A stretch of DNA of 64,000 nucleotides, taken from positions 2,356,001-2,420,000 of the forward strand of contig NZ_CP043727.1 in assembly GCF_009831415.1 (NCBI RefSeq), given 5' to 3'. The notes beneath the pieces are model-generated. The model was not told the DNA's origin. It made no database searches and saw only the letters and a list, made by a program, of their open reading frames with translations. Positions 19,786 through 28,844 of the stretch are shown here, piece by piece; the stretch's first letter is position 1, and every line of letters starts with the position of its first letter. This DNA is from Yersinia canariae (lineage in GTDB: Bacteria; Pseudomonadota; Gammaproteobacteria; Enterobacterales; Enterobacteriaceae). The translations under genes were made by a program, and so were the position numbers.

Positions 19786-21852
19786 ATGAAAAACGTCAAG
19801 ACTGTCGTCATCTGGCTGACCGTGGCGTTAATTGGTGCTTTTGCTTTTGCCATGCTGGCACTTAGCCGCGGCGAACACGTCAACGCCATCTGGCTGGTGA
19901 TTGCATCGGTGGCTTGCTACAGCATCGCATACCGGTTTTACAGCCTGTTTATTGCCAAGAATGTCTTTGAGCTTGATGACCGCCGTTTAACCCCGGCTGA
20001 ACGGCGTAATGATGGTCTGGATTATGTTCCGACCAATAAATGGGTGCTCTTTGGCCACCACTTTGCGGCTATTGCCGGTGCCGGGCCTCTCGTGGGGCCA
20101 ATACTGGCCGCCCAAATGGGGTTCTTGCCAGGCACTATCTGGATTTTGGTTGGGGTAATGATGGCCGGGGCAGTACAGGATTTCCTGATCCTGTTTATCT
20201 CCACCCGCCGCGATGGCCGCTCTCTGGGGGAAATGGCCAAACAAGAGTTAGGTGCTTTTGCTGGTGTTATCACCATGCTGGGGGCATTAGGGGTGATGAT
20301 TATCATCTTGTCTGCACTGGCATTAGTGGTGGTCAAAGCCCTGGCAGATAGCCCATGGGGCCTGTTTACTATTGCGACGACCATCCCAATTGCGCTGTTC
20401 ATGGGCATGTATATGCGCTTTATCCGCCCCGGAAAAATCGCTGAGGTGTCATTAATTGGTTTTGTGCTGATGATGGCGGCAATTATTTACGGCGGGAATA
20501 TTGCCGCACACCCATACTGGGGCCCTCTCTTCACATTACACGGCACCACACTGACTTGGGTGCTGGTTATTTATGGTTTTATTGCCTCAGTGCTGCCGGT
20601 ATGGCTACTGTTGGCCCCTCGGGATTATTTGTCCACTTTCCTGAAAATTGGCGTCATCATCGGTCTGGCCATCGGTATTGTGTTCGCCATGCCAGAAATG
20701 AAAATGCCGGCGGTCTCTCGCTTTATTGATGGTAGCGGCCCGGTATTCTCCGGCAGCCTATTCCCGTTCTTGTTTATCACTATTGCCTGCGGCGCTATTT
20801 CGGGCTTCCATGCGCTTGTTGCCAGTGGCACGACGCCAAAACTGATTGAACGCGAAAGTCATACCCGCTTTATCGGATATGGCGCGATGCTGATGGAGTC
20901 ATTTGTTGCCATTATGGCGCTGATTTGTGCATCAGTTATCGACCCAGGCGTTTACTTTGCCATGAACTCACCCGCCGCGTTGATTGGTACCACCGTAGAA
21001 AGTGCCTCACTGGCCATCAACAGTTGGGGATTTGCAGTCACACCTGAAATTCTAACTATGATTGCCAAAGATGTCGGCGAGAATTCGATATTATCTCGTG
21101 CTGGCGGCGCACCGACCTTTGCCGTCGGGATGGCACATATCATCAGTGAAGTCTTTAATAGCCGCAACATGATGGCGTTTTGGTATCACTTTGCCATTTT
21201 GTTTGAAGCTATGTTTATCCTGACCGCCGTTGATGCGGGCACCCGCGCCTGCCGCTTTATGGTGCAAGATTTGGTGGGTGTGGTGGTACCAAGCCTGGCC
21301 AATAACCGTTCGTGGTTTGGTAACTTATCCGGCACCACGGTAGCTGTTGCCTGTTGGGGCTACTTTGTTTATCAAGGCGTAATCGACCCACTGGGCGGTA
21401 TCAATACCTTGTGGCCATTATTTGGTATCGGTAACCAGATGCTGGCATCAATGGCGTTGATTTTAGGAACGGTCGTTCTGTTTAAAATGAAGAAGCAGCG
21501 CTATGCTTGGGTAACCATCCTGCCCACAATCTGGCTGTTTATTACCTCAATGACGGCGGGCTGGCAGAAAATTTTCCATGAAAAACCGAGCATTGGCTTC
21601 CTGGCTCAGGCGAAAAAATTCTCGGCGGGTGTCGAGCAAGGGATATTGATTGCCCCAGCCAAGAGTATTAAGGACATGGAAACTATTGTGTTTAACAACC
21701 AGGTCAACGCCGCCCTGTGTGCTTTCTTTATGCTGGTGGCGGTGACGATGTTGATTTCATCTTTCTTCGTCGTTCGTCGCGCGCTGAAATCGAGCAAGCC
21801 AACAACGCATGAGACTGAAATTGTATTCCGTGAGGAGACTGTTCGTGGTTAA
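19786..21852 (+). CDS. cstA: Carbon starvation protein CstA (pyruvate/peptide transporter family)
   Basis: Polytopic inner-membrane protein, 688 aa (E. coli CstA 701), with about 16-18 hydrophobic helices. Family hallmarks seen are DGLDYVPTNKWVLFGHHFAAIAGAGPLVGP, AGAVQDFLILFISTRRDGRSLG, PVWLLLAPRDYLSTFLKIG and DPLGGINTLWPLFGIGNQML. CstA-family proteins import pyruvate and peptides under carbon limitation. The start is the ATG at 19786 with AAGGAG upstream. It overlaps the next small gene, the usual cstA-ybdD arrangement. Confidence 0.96.
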   Translation: MKNVKTVVIWLTVALIGAFAFAMLALSRGEHVNAIWLVIASVACYSIAYRFYSLFIAKNVFELDDRRLTPAERRNDGLDYVPTNKWVLFGHHFAAIAGAGPLVGPILAAQMGFLPGTIWILVGVMMAGAVQDFLILFISTRRDGRSLGEMAKQELGAFAGVITMLGALGVMIIILSALALVVVKALADSPWGLFTIATTIPIALFMGMYMRFIRPGKIAEVSLIGFVLMMAAIIYGGNIAAHPYWGPLFTLHGTTLTWVLVIYGFIASVLPVWLLLAPRDYLSTFLKIGVIIGLAIGIVFAMPEMKMPAVSRFIDGSGPVFSGSLFPFLFITIACGAISGFHALVASGTTPKLIERESHTRFIGYGAMLMESFVAIMALICASVIDPGVYFAMNSPAALIGTTVESASLAINSWGFAVTPEILTMIAKDVGENSILSRAGGAPTFAVGMAHIISEVFNSRNMMAFWYHFAILFEAMFILTAVDAGTRACRFMVQDLVGVVVPSLANNRSWFGNLSGTTVAVACWGYFVYQGVIDPLGGINTLWPLFGIGNQMLASMALILGTVVLFKMKKQRYAWVTILPTIWLFITSMTAGWQKIFHEKPSIGFLAQAKKFSAGVEQGILIAPAKSIKDMETIVFNNQVNAALCAFFMLVAVTMLISSFFVVRRALKSSKPTTHETEIVFREETVRG

Positions 21853-22162
21853 TGCAGGAGTTCCGTTTCGCAACCGACGCGGTGTTTCACACACCACATC
21901 ACGTCAGATTACGCGCTGCATACCGCTGGTTCCCGTGGTCACTCACCCGACCACGTTATGGGCTTGGGTACGTCTGATTGCGCATCGTGTGGCACAAAGT
22001 TTCCGCTTGATGGTTGGCGTACAAGATTACGGCAATTATGTTAATCACATGCGTCGCCATCATCCAGATACGCCGCCAATGACTGAACGTGATTTCCACC
22101 GTTATTGCCTGGAGGCCCGTTTCCCTAGCAAAGGGGGTAAGCTGGGAAAATGCCCTTGCTAG
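21845..22162 (+). CDS. ybdD: YbdD/YjiX family small protein (DUF466), extended N-terminus
   Basis: The C-terminal 65 residues (FRLMVGVQDYGNYVNHMRRHHPD and ARFPSKGGKLGKCPC) are a clear YbdD/YjiX domain, always found after cstA-type genes and of unknown function. There is no ATG at the expected place. The best start is a GTG at 21845 that overlaps the end of cstA and has GAGGAG 8 nt upstream, giving 105 aa, about 40 longer than E. coli YbdD. A GTG at 21935 would give 75 aa but has no ribosome site. The frame itself is certain; the start is not. Confidence 0.85.
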   Translation: MVNAGVPFRNRRGVSHTTSRQITRCIPLVPVVTHPTTLWAWVRLIAHRVAQSFRLMVGVQDYGNYVNHMRRHHPDTPPMTERDFHRYCLEARFPSKGGKLGKCPC

Positions 22163-22202
22163 GATAAAAACTGCTTTATTCTACTCTAGTAAGTGACACT
22201 GT

Positions 22203-22236
22203 AACGCCCTGTGGTTTGCTCACAGGGCGTTTTCTT
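22203..22236 (+). terminator. cstA-ybdD terminator
   Basis: AACGCCCTGTG (22203-22213) pairs perfectly with CACAGGGCGTT (22221-22231), loop of 7, followed by TTCTT. It sits 40 bp after the ybdD stop and also separates the convergent fsaA gene. Confidence 0.92.
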
Positions 22237-22261
22237 ATGTTTTAGTTCGTCGATGACCGCA

Positions 22262-22927
22262 TTAGCTCAAGATTGCCGAGCCAAATGCACCCTGCCAATC
22301 ATGTTCAAACTGTTCAACTGCAGCTTTCACCGCTGGCGTGCTAATAAATTGCTCTGCCACATCCACAGGGATGGTGACCGACTGACAACCGGCCAATAAG
22401 CAATCGAGCACCTGGCGCGGAGTTCGGAAACTGGCAGCCAATACTTTAGCGCCCGGAGCATGCAAGGTCAGCAACTGTTGCAACTCACGCACCATCGCGA
22501 TGCCATCCCCGCCCTGAGCATCCAGCCGATTGACATAAGGTGCGACATATTCGGCACCGGCTAAGGCAGACAACAGCCCTTGCCCAGCACCGTAGACCGC
22601 CGTGCCCAGTGTCGGGATTGACATGGATTTCAATTTTTTAATGGCTGCCAGCCCTTCAGCGGTGGCGGGCACTTTGATAACCAAACCCGGCACGCGTTGC
22701 GACAATAATACCGCCTCGGAGACCATCAACTCACTGTCACTGGCTAAAACCTGTGCGAAAAGTTTGCCGGTTCCCCCCAATGCATCACGTAATGCTGGAA
22801 GCACTTCCCAGATAGGTTTACCTGCTTTGGCCAAAATACTGGGATTGGTCGTCACCCCCTGCAAAGGCAGAACGCGCGCCAGACGTTTAACTGCGGCCAC
22901 ATCTGCTGTGTCGAGATAAAGCTCCAT
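22262..22927 (-). CDS. fsaA: Fructose-6-phosphate aldolase
   Basis: Class I aldolase of the transaldolase family, 221 aa (E. coli FsaA 220). It reversibly splits fructose 6-phosphate into dihydroxyacetone and glyceraldehyde 3-phosphate. Features are [26 protein letters not shown], the Schiff-base Lys in [13 protein letters not shown] (about residue 85), [25 protein letters not shown] and [15 protein letters not shown]. The short length and match pattern distinguish it from true transaldolases (over 300 aa). It is divergent from the DeoR-type gene yciT, which makes that regulator a candidate controller. Confidence 0.94.
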   Translation of the reverse strand: MELYLDTADVAAVKRLARVLPLQGVTTNPSILAKAGKPIWEVLPALRDALGGTGKLFAQVLASDSELMVSEAVLLSQRVPGLVIKVPATAEGLAAIKKLKSMSIPTLGTAVYGAGQGLLSALAGAEYVAPYVNRLDAQGGDGIAMVRELQQLLTLHAPGAKVLAASFRTPRQVLDCLLAGCQSVTIPVDVAEQFISTPAVKAAVEQFEHDWQGAFGSAILS

Positions 22928-23063
22928 AACAACCTCCGATTTGGATTATTTAAGCAGCCTAACTGGTTAATCAAGTGACCAGCGAAGCAAATAGCATGAC
23001 AAAGAATCATTAGCCGCAATCATAGACCAACCATTAATCCATAACGTGATCTCTATCAAGCAT

Positions 23064-23098
23064 CTTTCATTCGAAAGTAATTTATACTTCAAACGAAA
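23064..23098 (+). promoter_or_regulatory. Candidate DeoR-type operator upstream of yciT
   Basis: CTTTC-ATTC-GAAAG (23064-23077) is an inverted repeat, and a further CGAAA follows at 23094-23098. TTATACT around 23081 could be a -10 box. DeoR-family proteins often bind repeated TTTCG/CGAAA elements, so this is a candidate autoregulatory site shared with the divergent fsaA promoter. Confidence 0.5.
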
Positions 23099-23122
23099 TT
23101 TTATTTATCTGGCAGACCTATT

Positions 23123-23869
23123 ATGAACCTAAGACAGCAAACAATTTTACAGTTGGTGAATGATTGCAAGCGGATGAGTGTCAGCGAATTATCACAGATG
23201 ACTAATGTATCAGAGGTCACTGTCCGCCAGGATCTCAATCTGCTGGAGAAGCGGGGCTTACTCAAGCGCGTGCATGGCTCGGCTATTGCCCTTGAGAGTG
23301 ATGATGTTGATGTCCGGATGATGCGCCATTTTCCCATAAAGCAAAAAATGGCCAATCATGCGGCCTCACTAGTCAATGACGGGGAAACCATCTTTATTGA
23401 AAGTGGTAGCAGCAACGCCCTGCTAGCCCACCAATTAGCACAGCGCCCGGGCATCACGCTGGTGACAGTCAGCGGCTATATTGCTCGGCAATTAAAAGAC
23501 TCGGCCTGCGAAGTCATTCTTTTGGGGGGAATTTATCAGAAGAAAAGTGACAGCATGGTTGGCCCGCTGACACAATTATGCTTACGTCATGTCAATTTCA
23601 GTAAAGCATTTATTGGCATCGATGGTTACCAACTAGACACCGGATTCACCGGGCGCGATGTGCTGCGAGCGGAGGTTATCAACAGTGTATTGGCTAAAGG
23701 GGCCGAAAATATCATTCTGGCTGACGCATCAAAATTTGGTCAGGTACATCAAAATTTACTGACGCCAATTTCTTGCGTCAGCAGAGTGATTACTGATAAT
23801 CGCCTCCCGGCTTGCTATCAACAACAATTAACCGCCGAAGGTGTTCAAGTCGACATTTTAAGCGAATAA
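23123..23869 (+). CDS. yciT: DeoR-family transcriptional regulator YciT
   Basis: 248 aa with an N-terminal winged helix-turn-helix (residues 3-57: SVSELSQMTNVSEVTVRQDLNLLEKRG) and a DeoR C-terminal sugar-phosphate sensor domain containing FIESGSSNALLA, EVILLGGIYQKKSDSMVGPL and SKAFIGIDGYQLDTGFTGRD. These segments match E. coli YciT closely. The ligand is unknown but should be a phosphorylated sugar. The divergent fsaA gene encodes a sugar-phosphate aldolase, which suggests a local regulator-target pair. Followed after 45 bp by a DUF2164 gene. Confidence 0.9.
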   Translation: MNLRQQTILQLVNDCKRMSVSELSQMTNVSEVTVRQDLNLLEKRGLLKRVHGSAIALESDDVDVRMMRHFPIKQKMANHAASLVNDGETIFIESGSSNALLAHQLAQRPGITLVTVSGYIARQLKDSACEVILLGGIYQKKSDSMVGPLTQLCLRHVNFSKAFIGIDGYQLDTGFTGRDVLRAEVINSVLAKGAENIILADASKFGQVHQNLLTPISCVSRVITDNRLPACYQQQLTAEGVQVDILSE

Positions 23870-23914
23870 TCAAACACTTTTTATTATCGAGATCACCTTG
23901 CTGGAGTCATAACC

Positions 23915-24163
23915 GTGGCAGATATTACTTTTACTCGCGAACAAACACAGCGAATGGCGTACAAACTTCAGCGCTATCTGGAGCAAGAACACCATATAGA
24001 ATTGGAAGACTTTGATGCGGAGTTTTTACTGCAATTTATCAGTCGTGAGTTGGGCGCGCATTTTTACAATCAGGGAATCAATGATGCCATCACACAAATC
24101 GAAGCAAAAATGCTCGATATCAGTGACGCCATATTATGGCTGGAAAAACCCGTGCAAGACTGA
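23915..24163 (+). CDS. DUF2164 family protein
   Basis: An 82-aa soluble protein starting at a GTG (23915) with a GGAG ribosome site about 10 nt upstream. It is acidic and helical, with FDAEFLLQFISRELGAHFYNQGINDA, the conserved core of DUF2164. Function unknown. It lies 45 bp after yciT and may be co-transcribed with it. Confidence 0.8.
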   Translation: MADITFTREQTQRMAYKLQRYLEQEHHIELEDFDAEFLLQFISRELGAHFYNQGINDAITQIEAKMLDISDAILWLEKPVQD

Positions 24164-24190
24164 GCACGGGCGGCTTTCAGTATCCGGTTA

Positions 24191-24886
24191 TTATTGCCCG
24201 TAATACGCATTTTTCCCGTGTTTACGGAGGTAATGTTTATCCAGCAATTGTGGCTGCATATTCGCCAATTGTGGGTTCAACTGACGCGAAAAAATGCCCA
24301 TATAGGCCAGTTCTTCTAATACAACAGCATTGTGGACAGCATTATCCGCACTGGTTCCCCATGCGAATGGCCCGTGTGAATTTACTAAAACAGCGGGCAC
24401 ATCTTCTGGCTTAATTCCCCTCTCTTGGAATGTCTCGACAATAACATTGCCGGTTTCCCATTCATAACGGCCCGCAATTTCTGCTTGTGTCATCAGACGG
24501 GTGCAGGGAATCGCGCCATAGAAATAATCAGCATGGGTGGTGCCCCAAGCGGGTAAATCCAGACCCGCCTGTGCCCAGATGGTGGCATGGCGCGAATGGG
24601 TGTGAACAATACCGCCAATTTGTGGGAAATTAAGGTAAAGCACCCGATGCGTATCCGTGTCAGATGACGGTTTCTTGCTGCCCTCCACCACTTTGCCGGT
24701 TTCCAACTCGACCACCACCATGTCATCCACGGTCATGACGTCATACTCCACGCCCGAAGGTTTAATCACCAGTAGCCCACTTTGCCGGTCAACGGCACTG
24801 ACATTTCCCCATGTGAATGTGACCAGATTGTAGCGCGGTAGGGCCAAATTAGCGGCAAGCACCTGCTGCTTCAGTTCGTTGAGCAT
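24191..24886 (-). CDS. araD: L-ribulose-5-phosphate 4-epimerase
   Basis: Class II aldolase-fold epimerase converting L-ribulose 5-phosphate to D-xylulose 5-phosphate. The 231 aa equal E. coli AraD, which it matches more closely than the paralogues SgbE and UlaF. Visible are [25 protein letters not shown], the zinc-ligand segment [38 protein letters not shown] and the C-terminal [14 protein letters not shown]. It stands alone here, away from araBA and araC, which is unusual compared with the E. coli araBAD operon. Arabinose control would need an AraC site upstream, which I could not identify with confidence. Confidence 0.93.
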   Translation of the reverse strand: MLNELKQQVLAANLALPRYNLVTFTWGNVSAVDRQSGLLVIKPSGVEYDVMTVDDMVVVELETGKVVEGSKKPSSDTDTHRVLYLNFPQIGGIVHTHSRHATIWAQAGLDLPAWGTTHADYFYGAIPCTRLMTQAEIAGRYEWETGNVIVETFQERGIKPEDVPAVLVNSHGPFAWGTSADNAVHNAVVLEELAYMGIFSRQLNPQLANMQPQLLDKHYLRKHGKNAYYGQ

Positions 24887-25359
24887 CGTCGTATCCTGAA
24901 TAACTGAATTTGTCTCATTTTCAGCGCGACAGGAGAGAACCGGTATGGGATAAATCGCTATAAACTGCGTGCAGATCAGCTAGAAAGTGCAGTCTGAGAG
25001 ATGCGCGCTCCCGGTAGCCGCGTTTTGTTGAGCATAGACAACGAGTTAATTCGGCCTTTGGCCTCAGATAATCCTGAATCCCGCCCCTGCGCCGAACAAA
25101 TTAAGACTATTTACCTATTAAATGTTTTACGGATATTTATACTGGTTTCTATTGGCGATAAAACCAGTTTTCAGCATTAATCCTGAATTTAAATCCAAAC
25201 GCCATTTTTTATTCTAAACACTAACCTAATAAGACTTCGGCTAAGATTGATATAATGCCTATACTTAGTAAGGCAAGATCATTTTGATACGGATAGGTCA
25301 GGGCATATAAGCTACAGATATATCACCTGCTCTATCCGTATTTAGCCACTGTCTGGAGA
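24887..25359. other. Divergent intergenic region between araD and osmB
   Basis: About 470 bp carrying the araD promoter (minus) and the osmB promoter (plus). No coding frame is convincing. The part next to osmB is AT-rich. E. coli osmB is under RpoS and Rcs control, which cannot be verified by eye here. Confidence 0.4.
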
Positions 25360-25578
25360 ATGATGATGATAATCAATAAACGATTTGCAACTGCCGCACT
25401 GGCACTTACTCTGGCTTTATCTCTGTCCGCTTGTTCTAACATGTCCAAACGTGACCGTAACACCGCGATTGGTGCCGGTGCCGGTGCTGTTGGTGGTGCG
25501 GTATTGACTGGCAGTACACTGGGGACGTTAGGCGGTGCGGCTATCGGTGGGGTCATTGGCCATCAGGTTGGTAAATAA
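25360..25578 (+). CDS. osmB: Osmotically inducible lipoprotein OsmB
   Basis: A 70-72-aa lipoprotein. A signal peptide ends in the lipobox LSAC (Cys about residue 25), followed by SNMSKRDRNTAIGAGAGA and a glycine-zipper region ending GGVIGHQVGK, as in E. coli OsmB (72 aa). Three consecutive ATGs (25360, 25363, 25366) are possible starts; GGAG at 25355-25358 best fits the third. Outer-membrane stress lipoprotein of unclear function, located next to yciH-pyrF as in E. coli but convergent with them. Confidence 0.95.
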   Translation: MMMIINKRFATAALALTLALSLSACSNMSKRDRNTAIGAGAGAVGGAVLTGSTLGTLGGAAIGGVIGHQVGK

Positions 25579-25758
25579 CTTTGTCCTTTGGTCTTGAGAC
25601 TGTCGCGCTGTTGGAAGTTCTCATGCGCCCGAATCACTGACATAAGTCAGCTCATCGCGATTAATGAGCCTCACCCTTGAGGCTCATCCATTTACCGTCC
25701 GGCTACCGACCCAATAACTTCGAATAATTTCTTTTATTCTTGCCACTGAACGGTATTC

Positions 25759-26085
25759 TCAGCCCCCCGCCAGTTTAACTTTCATGCCTTTAGCTTCGAG
25801 CAGTTGCTTAAGAAGATCGCGTTTATCTCCTTGAATCTCAATGATGCCGTCTTTAATCGACCCACCACAGCCGCATTTCTTCTTCAATTCCGCCGCCAGT
25901 TTCTCCAGCATTTCATCACTGCCATCAATACCGGTAATCAGACTCACGCCTTTTCCCTTGCGACCACTGGTTTGGCGCTGGATACGGACAATACCATCGC
26001 CTTTAGGCCGCGGCGGTTTTACCTCAGATTCAGTGATACGGCCAGTGTCGGTTGAATAAACCAAACGGCTATTATCATTACTCAT
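25759..26085 (-). CDS. yciH: Translation initiation factor SUI1/eIF1-like protein YciH
   Basis: 108 aa with a basic N-terminus and an eIF1/SUI1 fold in the last 80 residues (VRIQRQTSGRKGKGVSLITGI, KKKCGCGGSIKDGIIEIQGD and LLEAKGMKVKLAGG). Bacterial homologues influence initiation fidelity in vitro. The start overlaps the pyrF stop in TAATG, so the two are translationally coupled. Confidence 0.96.
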   Translation of the reverse strand: MSNDNSRLVYSTDTGRITESEVKPPRPKGDGIVRIQRQTSGRKGKGVSLITGIDGSDEMLEKLAAELKKKCGCGGSIKDGIIEIQGDKRDLLKQLLEAKGMKVKLAGG

Positions 26086-26822
26086 TATGCCCCCTTAGCC
26101 AGGGACGCCAGAATGTCAGTCAGCGTTTTTTCCGGATCCGCAGATTGGGTGATCGGACGCCCTATCACCATATAATCCACGCCAGCCACAACCGCTTGTT
26201 CTGGAGTCATAATACGGCGCTGATCACCCGCCTCGCTGCCTTCAGGGCGAATCCCCGGCGTCACCAGCTTGAAGTCCGCCCCACACACCTGTTTCAGGCG
26301 CACCGCTTCATGGGCTGAGCACACCACGCCATCCAGACCACAATCCCACGCCAGCTTCGCCAAGCGCTCAGCATGCTCCGCTGGGGTGATATTAATGCCA
26401 ATATCACGCAAATCTTCGCCATCCATGCTGGTCAGCACCGTCACGGCAATCAGCAACGGAGCTTGCTGACCATAAGGTAATAGCGCCTCTTTTGCCGCAG
26501 TCATCATGCGCGCGCCACCACTGGCATGGACATTGACCATCCACACCCCAAGCTCTGCCGCCGCCGCAACAGCCCGGGCAGTGGTGTTGGGAATATCGTG
26601 GAATTTCAAATCAAGGAAAACCTCAAAGCCGCGCTGTTGCAGGTCACGAACAAATTGCGGGCCGTATAAGGTAAACATCTCTTTGCCCACTTTTAGCCGG
26701 CAATCCTGCGGATTAACACGATCAGCAAAGGCTAGCGCCGCATCTTTATTGGCATAATCCAGTGCAACAACGATCGGGGAAGATATTGGGCCACTGTTAT
26801 TAGTGTGAGTTGCAGACGTCAT
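26085..26822 (-). CDS. pyrF: Orotidine 5'-phosphate decarboxylase
   Basis: Last step of UMP synthesis. The ATG at 26822 gives 245 aa, the E. coli length; a TTG at 26828 has no support, and AAGG lies 8 nt before the ATG. Seen are [13 protein letters not shown], the catalytic [12 protein letters not shown] (Lys and Asp of the tetrad), [11 protein letters not shown] and the phosphate-gripper region PGIRPEG...YMVIGRPIT. In E. coli pyrF directly follows lapB; here about 3.1 kb of other genes separate them. Confidence 0.97.
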   Translation of the reverse strand: MTSATHTNNSGPISSPIVVALDYANKDAALAFADRVNPQDCRLKVGKEMFTLYGPQFVRDLQQRGFEVFLDLKFHDIPNTTARAVAAAAELGVWMVNVHASGGARMMTAAKEALLPYGQQAPLLIAVTVLTSMDGEDLRDIGINITPAEHAERLAKLAWDCGLDGVVCSAHEAVRLKQVCGADFKLVTPGIRPEGSEAGDQRRIMTPEQAVVAGVDYMVIGRPITQSADPEKTLTDILASLAKGA

Positions 26823-27174
26823 TTTCAAGCCTTTTTCAGTCAGTTAGTCATGATAACAATCATATTCTACAGGGTGTAACACCGAAATTACAGCATTCGG
26901 GGCCGCGCAGAAGCTGCGCCTTATTTGTCAGAGTTTGATTGGATAAGTCAATTCAGGTAAAGCAGATATCCGGCCTATAACCGCAGTTAAGTAAAAAAGC
27001 TTCAAGAAACGTAAAAACTCAATCAAATAATTTGATTATTGAATTCAGTTTTTTGTGATTTTATTTAAACATCAGTGCAGTATCATACACCCCATAGCAA
27101 GACACCGACTAACTACGTGATGATTTAAATCATTATTTTTTTATTTAAAAATAAATATGAAACTGGAGTTCTCT
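26823..27174. other. Divergent intergenic region pyrF / DUF1471 gene
   Basis: About 350 bp. The pyrF side contains a small GC-rich hairpin (GCGCA-GAAGC-TGCGC near 26905). The side next to the DUF1471 gene is extremely AT-rich and gives that gene a long untranslated leader. No coding frame found. Confidence 0.4.
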
Positions 27175-27435
27175 ATGAAAAATATTAAATATATTATCCC
27201 TGCATTGGCACTTTCTTTCGCTTCATTTGCCAGCGTTGCTGCAACCCAAATTCAGCATGCGCCCTCTACAGGGGCAAATGAAATTGGCATTATCTCAGCC
27301 AGTAATGCCGGAACATTGACCGAATTAGAAAATGCATTGGCTAAAAAAGCAGACCAAGCCGGTGCAACCTCATTCCTGATTACCTCTGCAACCGGTAATA
27401 ATAAATTGCACGGCACTGCAATCATTTACCGCTAA
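27175..27435 (+). CDS. DUF1471 (YhcN/BhsA/McbA-like) small periplasmic stress protein
   Basis: 86 aa from the ATG at 27175, which has GGAG 7 nt upstream; the ATG at 27157 has no ribosome site. A cleavable signal peptide (KYIIPALALSFASFASVAA) precedes a domain of about 63 aa with NEIGIISASNAGTLTELENALAKKADQAGA and LHGTAIIYR, the DUF1471 pattern. Such proteins are induced by peroxide, acid or metals and affect biofilm and envelope permeability. Which paralogue this is cannot be decided. Confidence 0.88.
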   Translation: MKNIKYIIPALALSFASFASVAATQIQHAPSTGANEIGIISASNAGTLTELENALAKKADQAGATSFLITSATGNNKLHGTAIIYR

Positions 27436-27461
27436 GTGTAACGGCTCACATTGCATATATT

Positions 27462-27489
27462 TGGGCTTGTAGCAACCGCTGCAAGCCCA
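27462..27489. terminator. Hairpin between convergent genes
   Basis: TGGGCTTG pairs with CAAGCCCA around a 12-nt loop, between the DUF1471 gene (plus) and ydcO (minus). There is no T-run on either side, so it is a weak terminator candidate. Confidence 0.4.
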
Positions 27490-27503
27490 TACTCCCTCAC
27501 AAC

Positions 27504-28706
27504 TCACATTTTCCCCTTGCTGTGCTCCACCTTGCGTGCTGGAAGACTAAGAATCAGATGTGTGATGACACCACCGACCACCCCCCAAAACGCAGAACCG
27601 ACGCCCAATAGCGTAACGCCGGAGGCGGTGATGAGAAACGTGATAATCGCCGCATCGCGCTGATGTTCATTTTCCAATGCGCGATACAAGCTGCCAGCAA
27701 TCGTGCCGAGCAGCGCCAACCCCGCAATAGTGTGGATCAATGCCACCGGCAGCGCCGTAAAGAGCATACCGATAGAGCCACCAAACACACCGGCGATCAG
27801 ATAGAAAAACCCAGCGGCCACCGCCGCCATATAGCGTTTTTTTGCATCCGGATGAATATCTTCACCCATACAAATTGCCGCCGTAATAGCGGCGATGCAA
27901 ATAGTAAATCCGCCAAATGGGGCCAACACTAACGCGGTCAATGCTGTCCATGAAATGAGGGGCGAAACCGGTAAATGATAGCCATGAGCCTTCAATGTGG
28001 CGATGCCCGGCGCATTTTGCGAGGCCATCGTCACGATAAAAAACGGAACGCCGATACCGAGAATGGTTGAGAGTGTGAAATGCGGCATCACAAATGTCGG
28101 TATGGCGAAGGTCAGAGTCTGGCCATGTAGCGCAATATCGCCCTGAAATCCGGCCACCAGCAACCCAGAAATAAGTGCAAGAACAATTGCATAGCGCGGT
28201 AACACGCGTTTCGCTAGCAGATATACCAGACACATAGTGCCCGCCAGTGCAAAATGACTTTGCAGTGAAGTAAAGGCGTCCAGACCAAAGCGCAGCAAAA
28301 TCCCACCTAACATCGCCGCCGACAGAGCTTGAGGAATGTAGTGCATAAGTCTGGCAAATAAACCTGTCACACCGCATAACAAAATGAGTCCGGTGGCAAA
28401 CACAAAAACACCAATCGCTTCATTGATTGGCGTACCGGGCAAACTGGTGACCAGCAGTGCCGCGCCGGGTGTTGACCAGGCGGTGACTACCGGCGTGCGG
28501 TAATAAAGCGACAAGCCAATGCTGGTCACCCCCATTCCTAACCCAAGCATACTCAGCCAGCCGCCGATTTGCGCCGCATTGGCCCCTGCGGCTTCCGCCG
28601 CCTGAAAGATGATCGCCGCGGAACTGGTATAACCGACCAAAACCGCCACAAATCCGGCGATAACTGCCGAAAAAGTTAAATCTTGTATACGAAAGCGCGA
28701 TGCCAT
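27504..28706 (-). CDS. ydcO: BenE-family transporter YdcO
   Basis: A 400-aa inner-membrane protein with about 11-12 hydrophobic helices, matching the BenE benzoate/H+ symporter family and E. coli YdcO (391 aa). Features are FSAVIAGFVAVLVGYTSSAAIIFQA, the MLGGILLRFGLDAF segment and PFGGFTICIAAITAAICMGEDIHPDA. The gene is divergent from a sutR-like regulator, exactly as in E. coli, so the two probably form a regulator/transporter unit. Substrate unproven; benzoate-like compounds are known only for BenE itself. Confidence 0.92.
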   Translation of the reverse strand: MASRFRIQDLTFSAVIAGFVAVLVGYTSSAAIIFQAAEAAGANAAQIGGWLSMLGLGMGVTSIGLSLYYRTPVVTAWSTPGAALLVTSLPGTPINEAIGVFVFATGLILLCGVTGLFARLMHYIPQALSAAMLGGILLRFGLDAFTSLQSHFALAGTMCLVYLLAKRVLPRYAIVLALISGLLVAGFQGDIALHGQTLTFAIPTFVMPHFTLSTILGIGVPFFIVTMASQNAPGIATLKAHGYHLPVSPLISWTALTALVLAPFGGFTICIAAITAAICMGEDIHPDAKKRYMAAVAAGFFYLIAGVFGGSIGMLFTALPVALIHTIAGLALLGTIAGSLYRALENEHQRDAAIITFLITASGVTLLGVGSAFWGVVGGVITHLILSLPARKVEHSKGKM

Positions 28707-28749
28707 CGGGAAAAATCCTTCTGATTATTGGGCACAAGCGGTATGCTAT

Positions 28750-28806
28750 TGTGCGTTATAGCGCACAGATAGTGCGCTCAACATAGCACCGTGCGTTATA
28801 ACGCAC
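28750..28806. promoter_or_regulatory. Palindromic operators between ydcO and sutR
   Basis: Two near-identical palindromes occur: TGTGCGTTATAGCGCACA (28750-28767, one mismatched pair) and GTGCGTTATAACGCAC (28791-28806, perfect). A half-site AGTGCGCT lies between them. They fall in the short divergent promoter region and are the obvious binding sites for the SutR-type regulator encoded next door. Confidence 0.85.
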
Positions 28807-28844
28807 AATGACAATCGGTAAACCGGGTTTCCAAAGGAGTCAGG

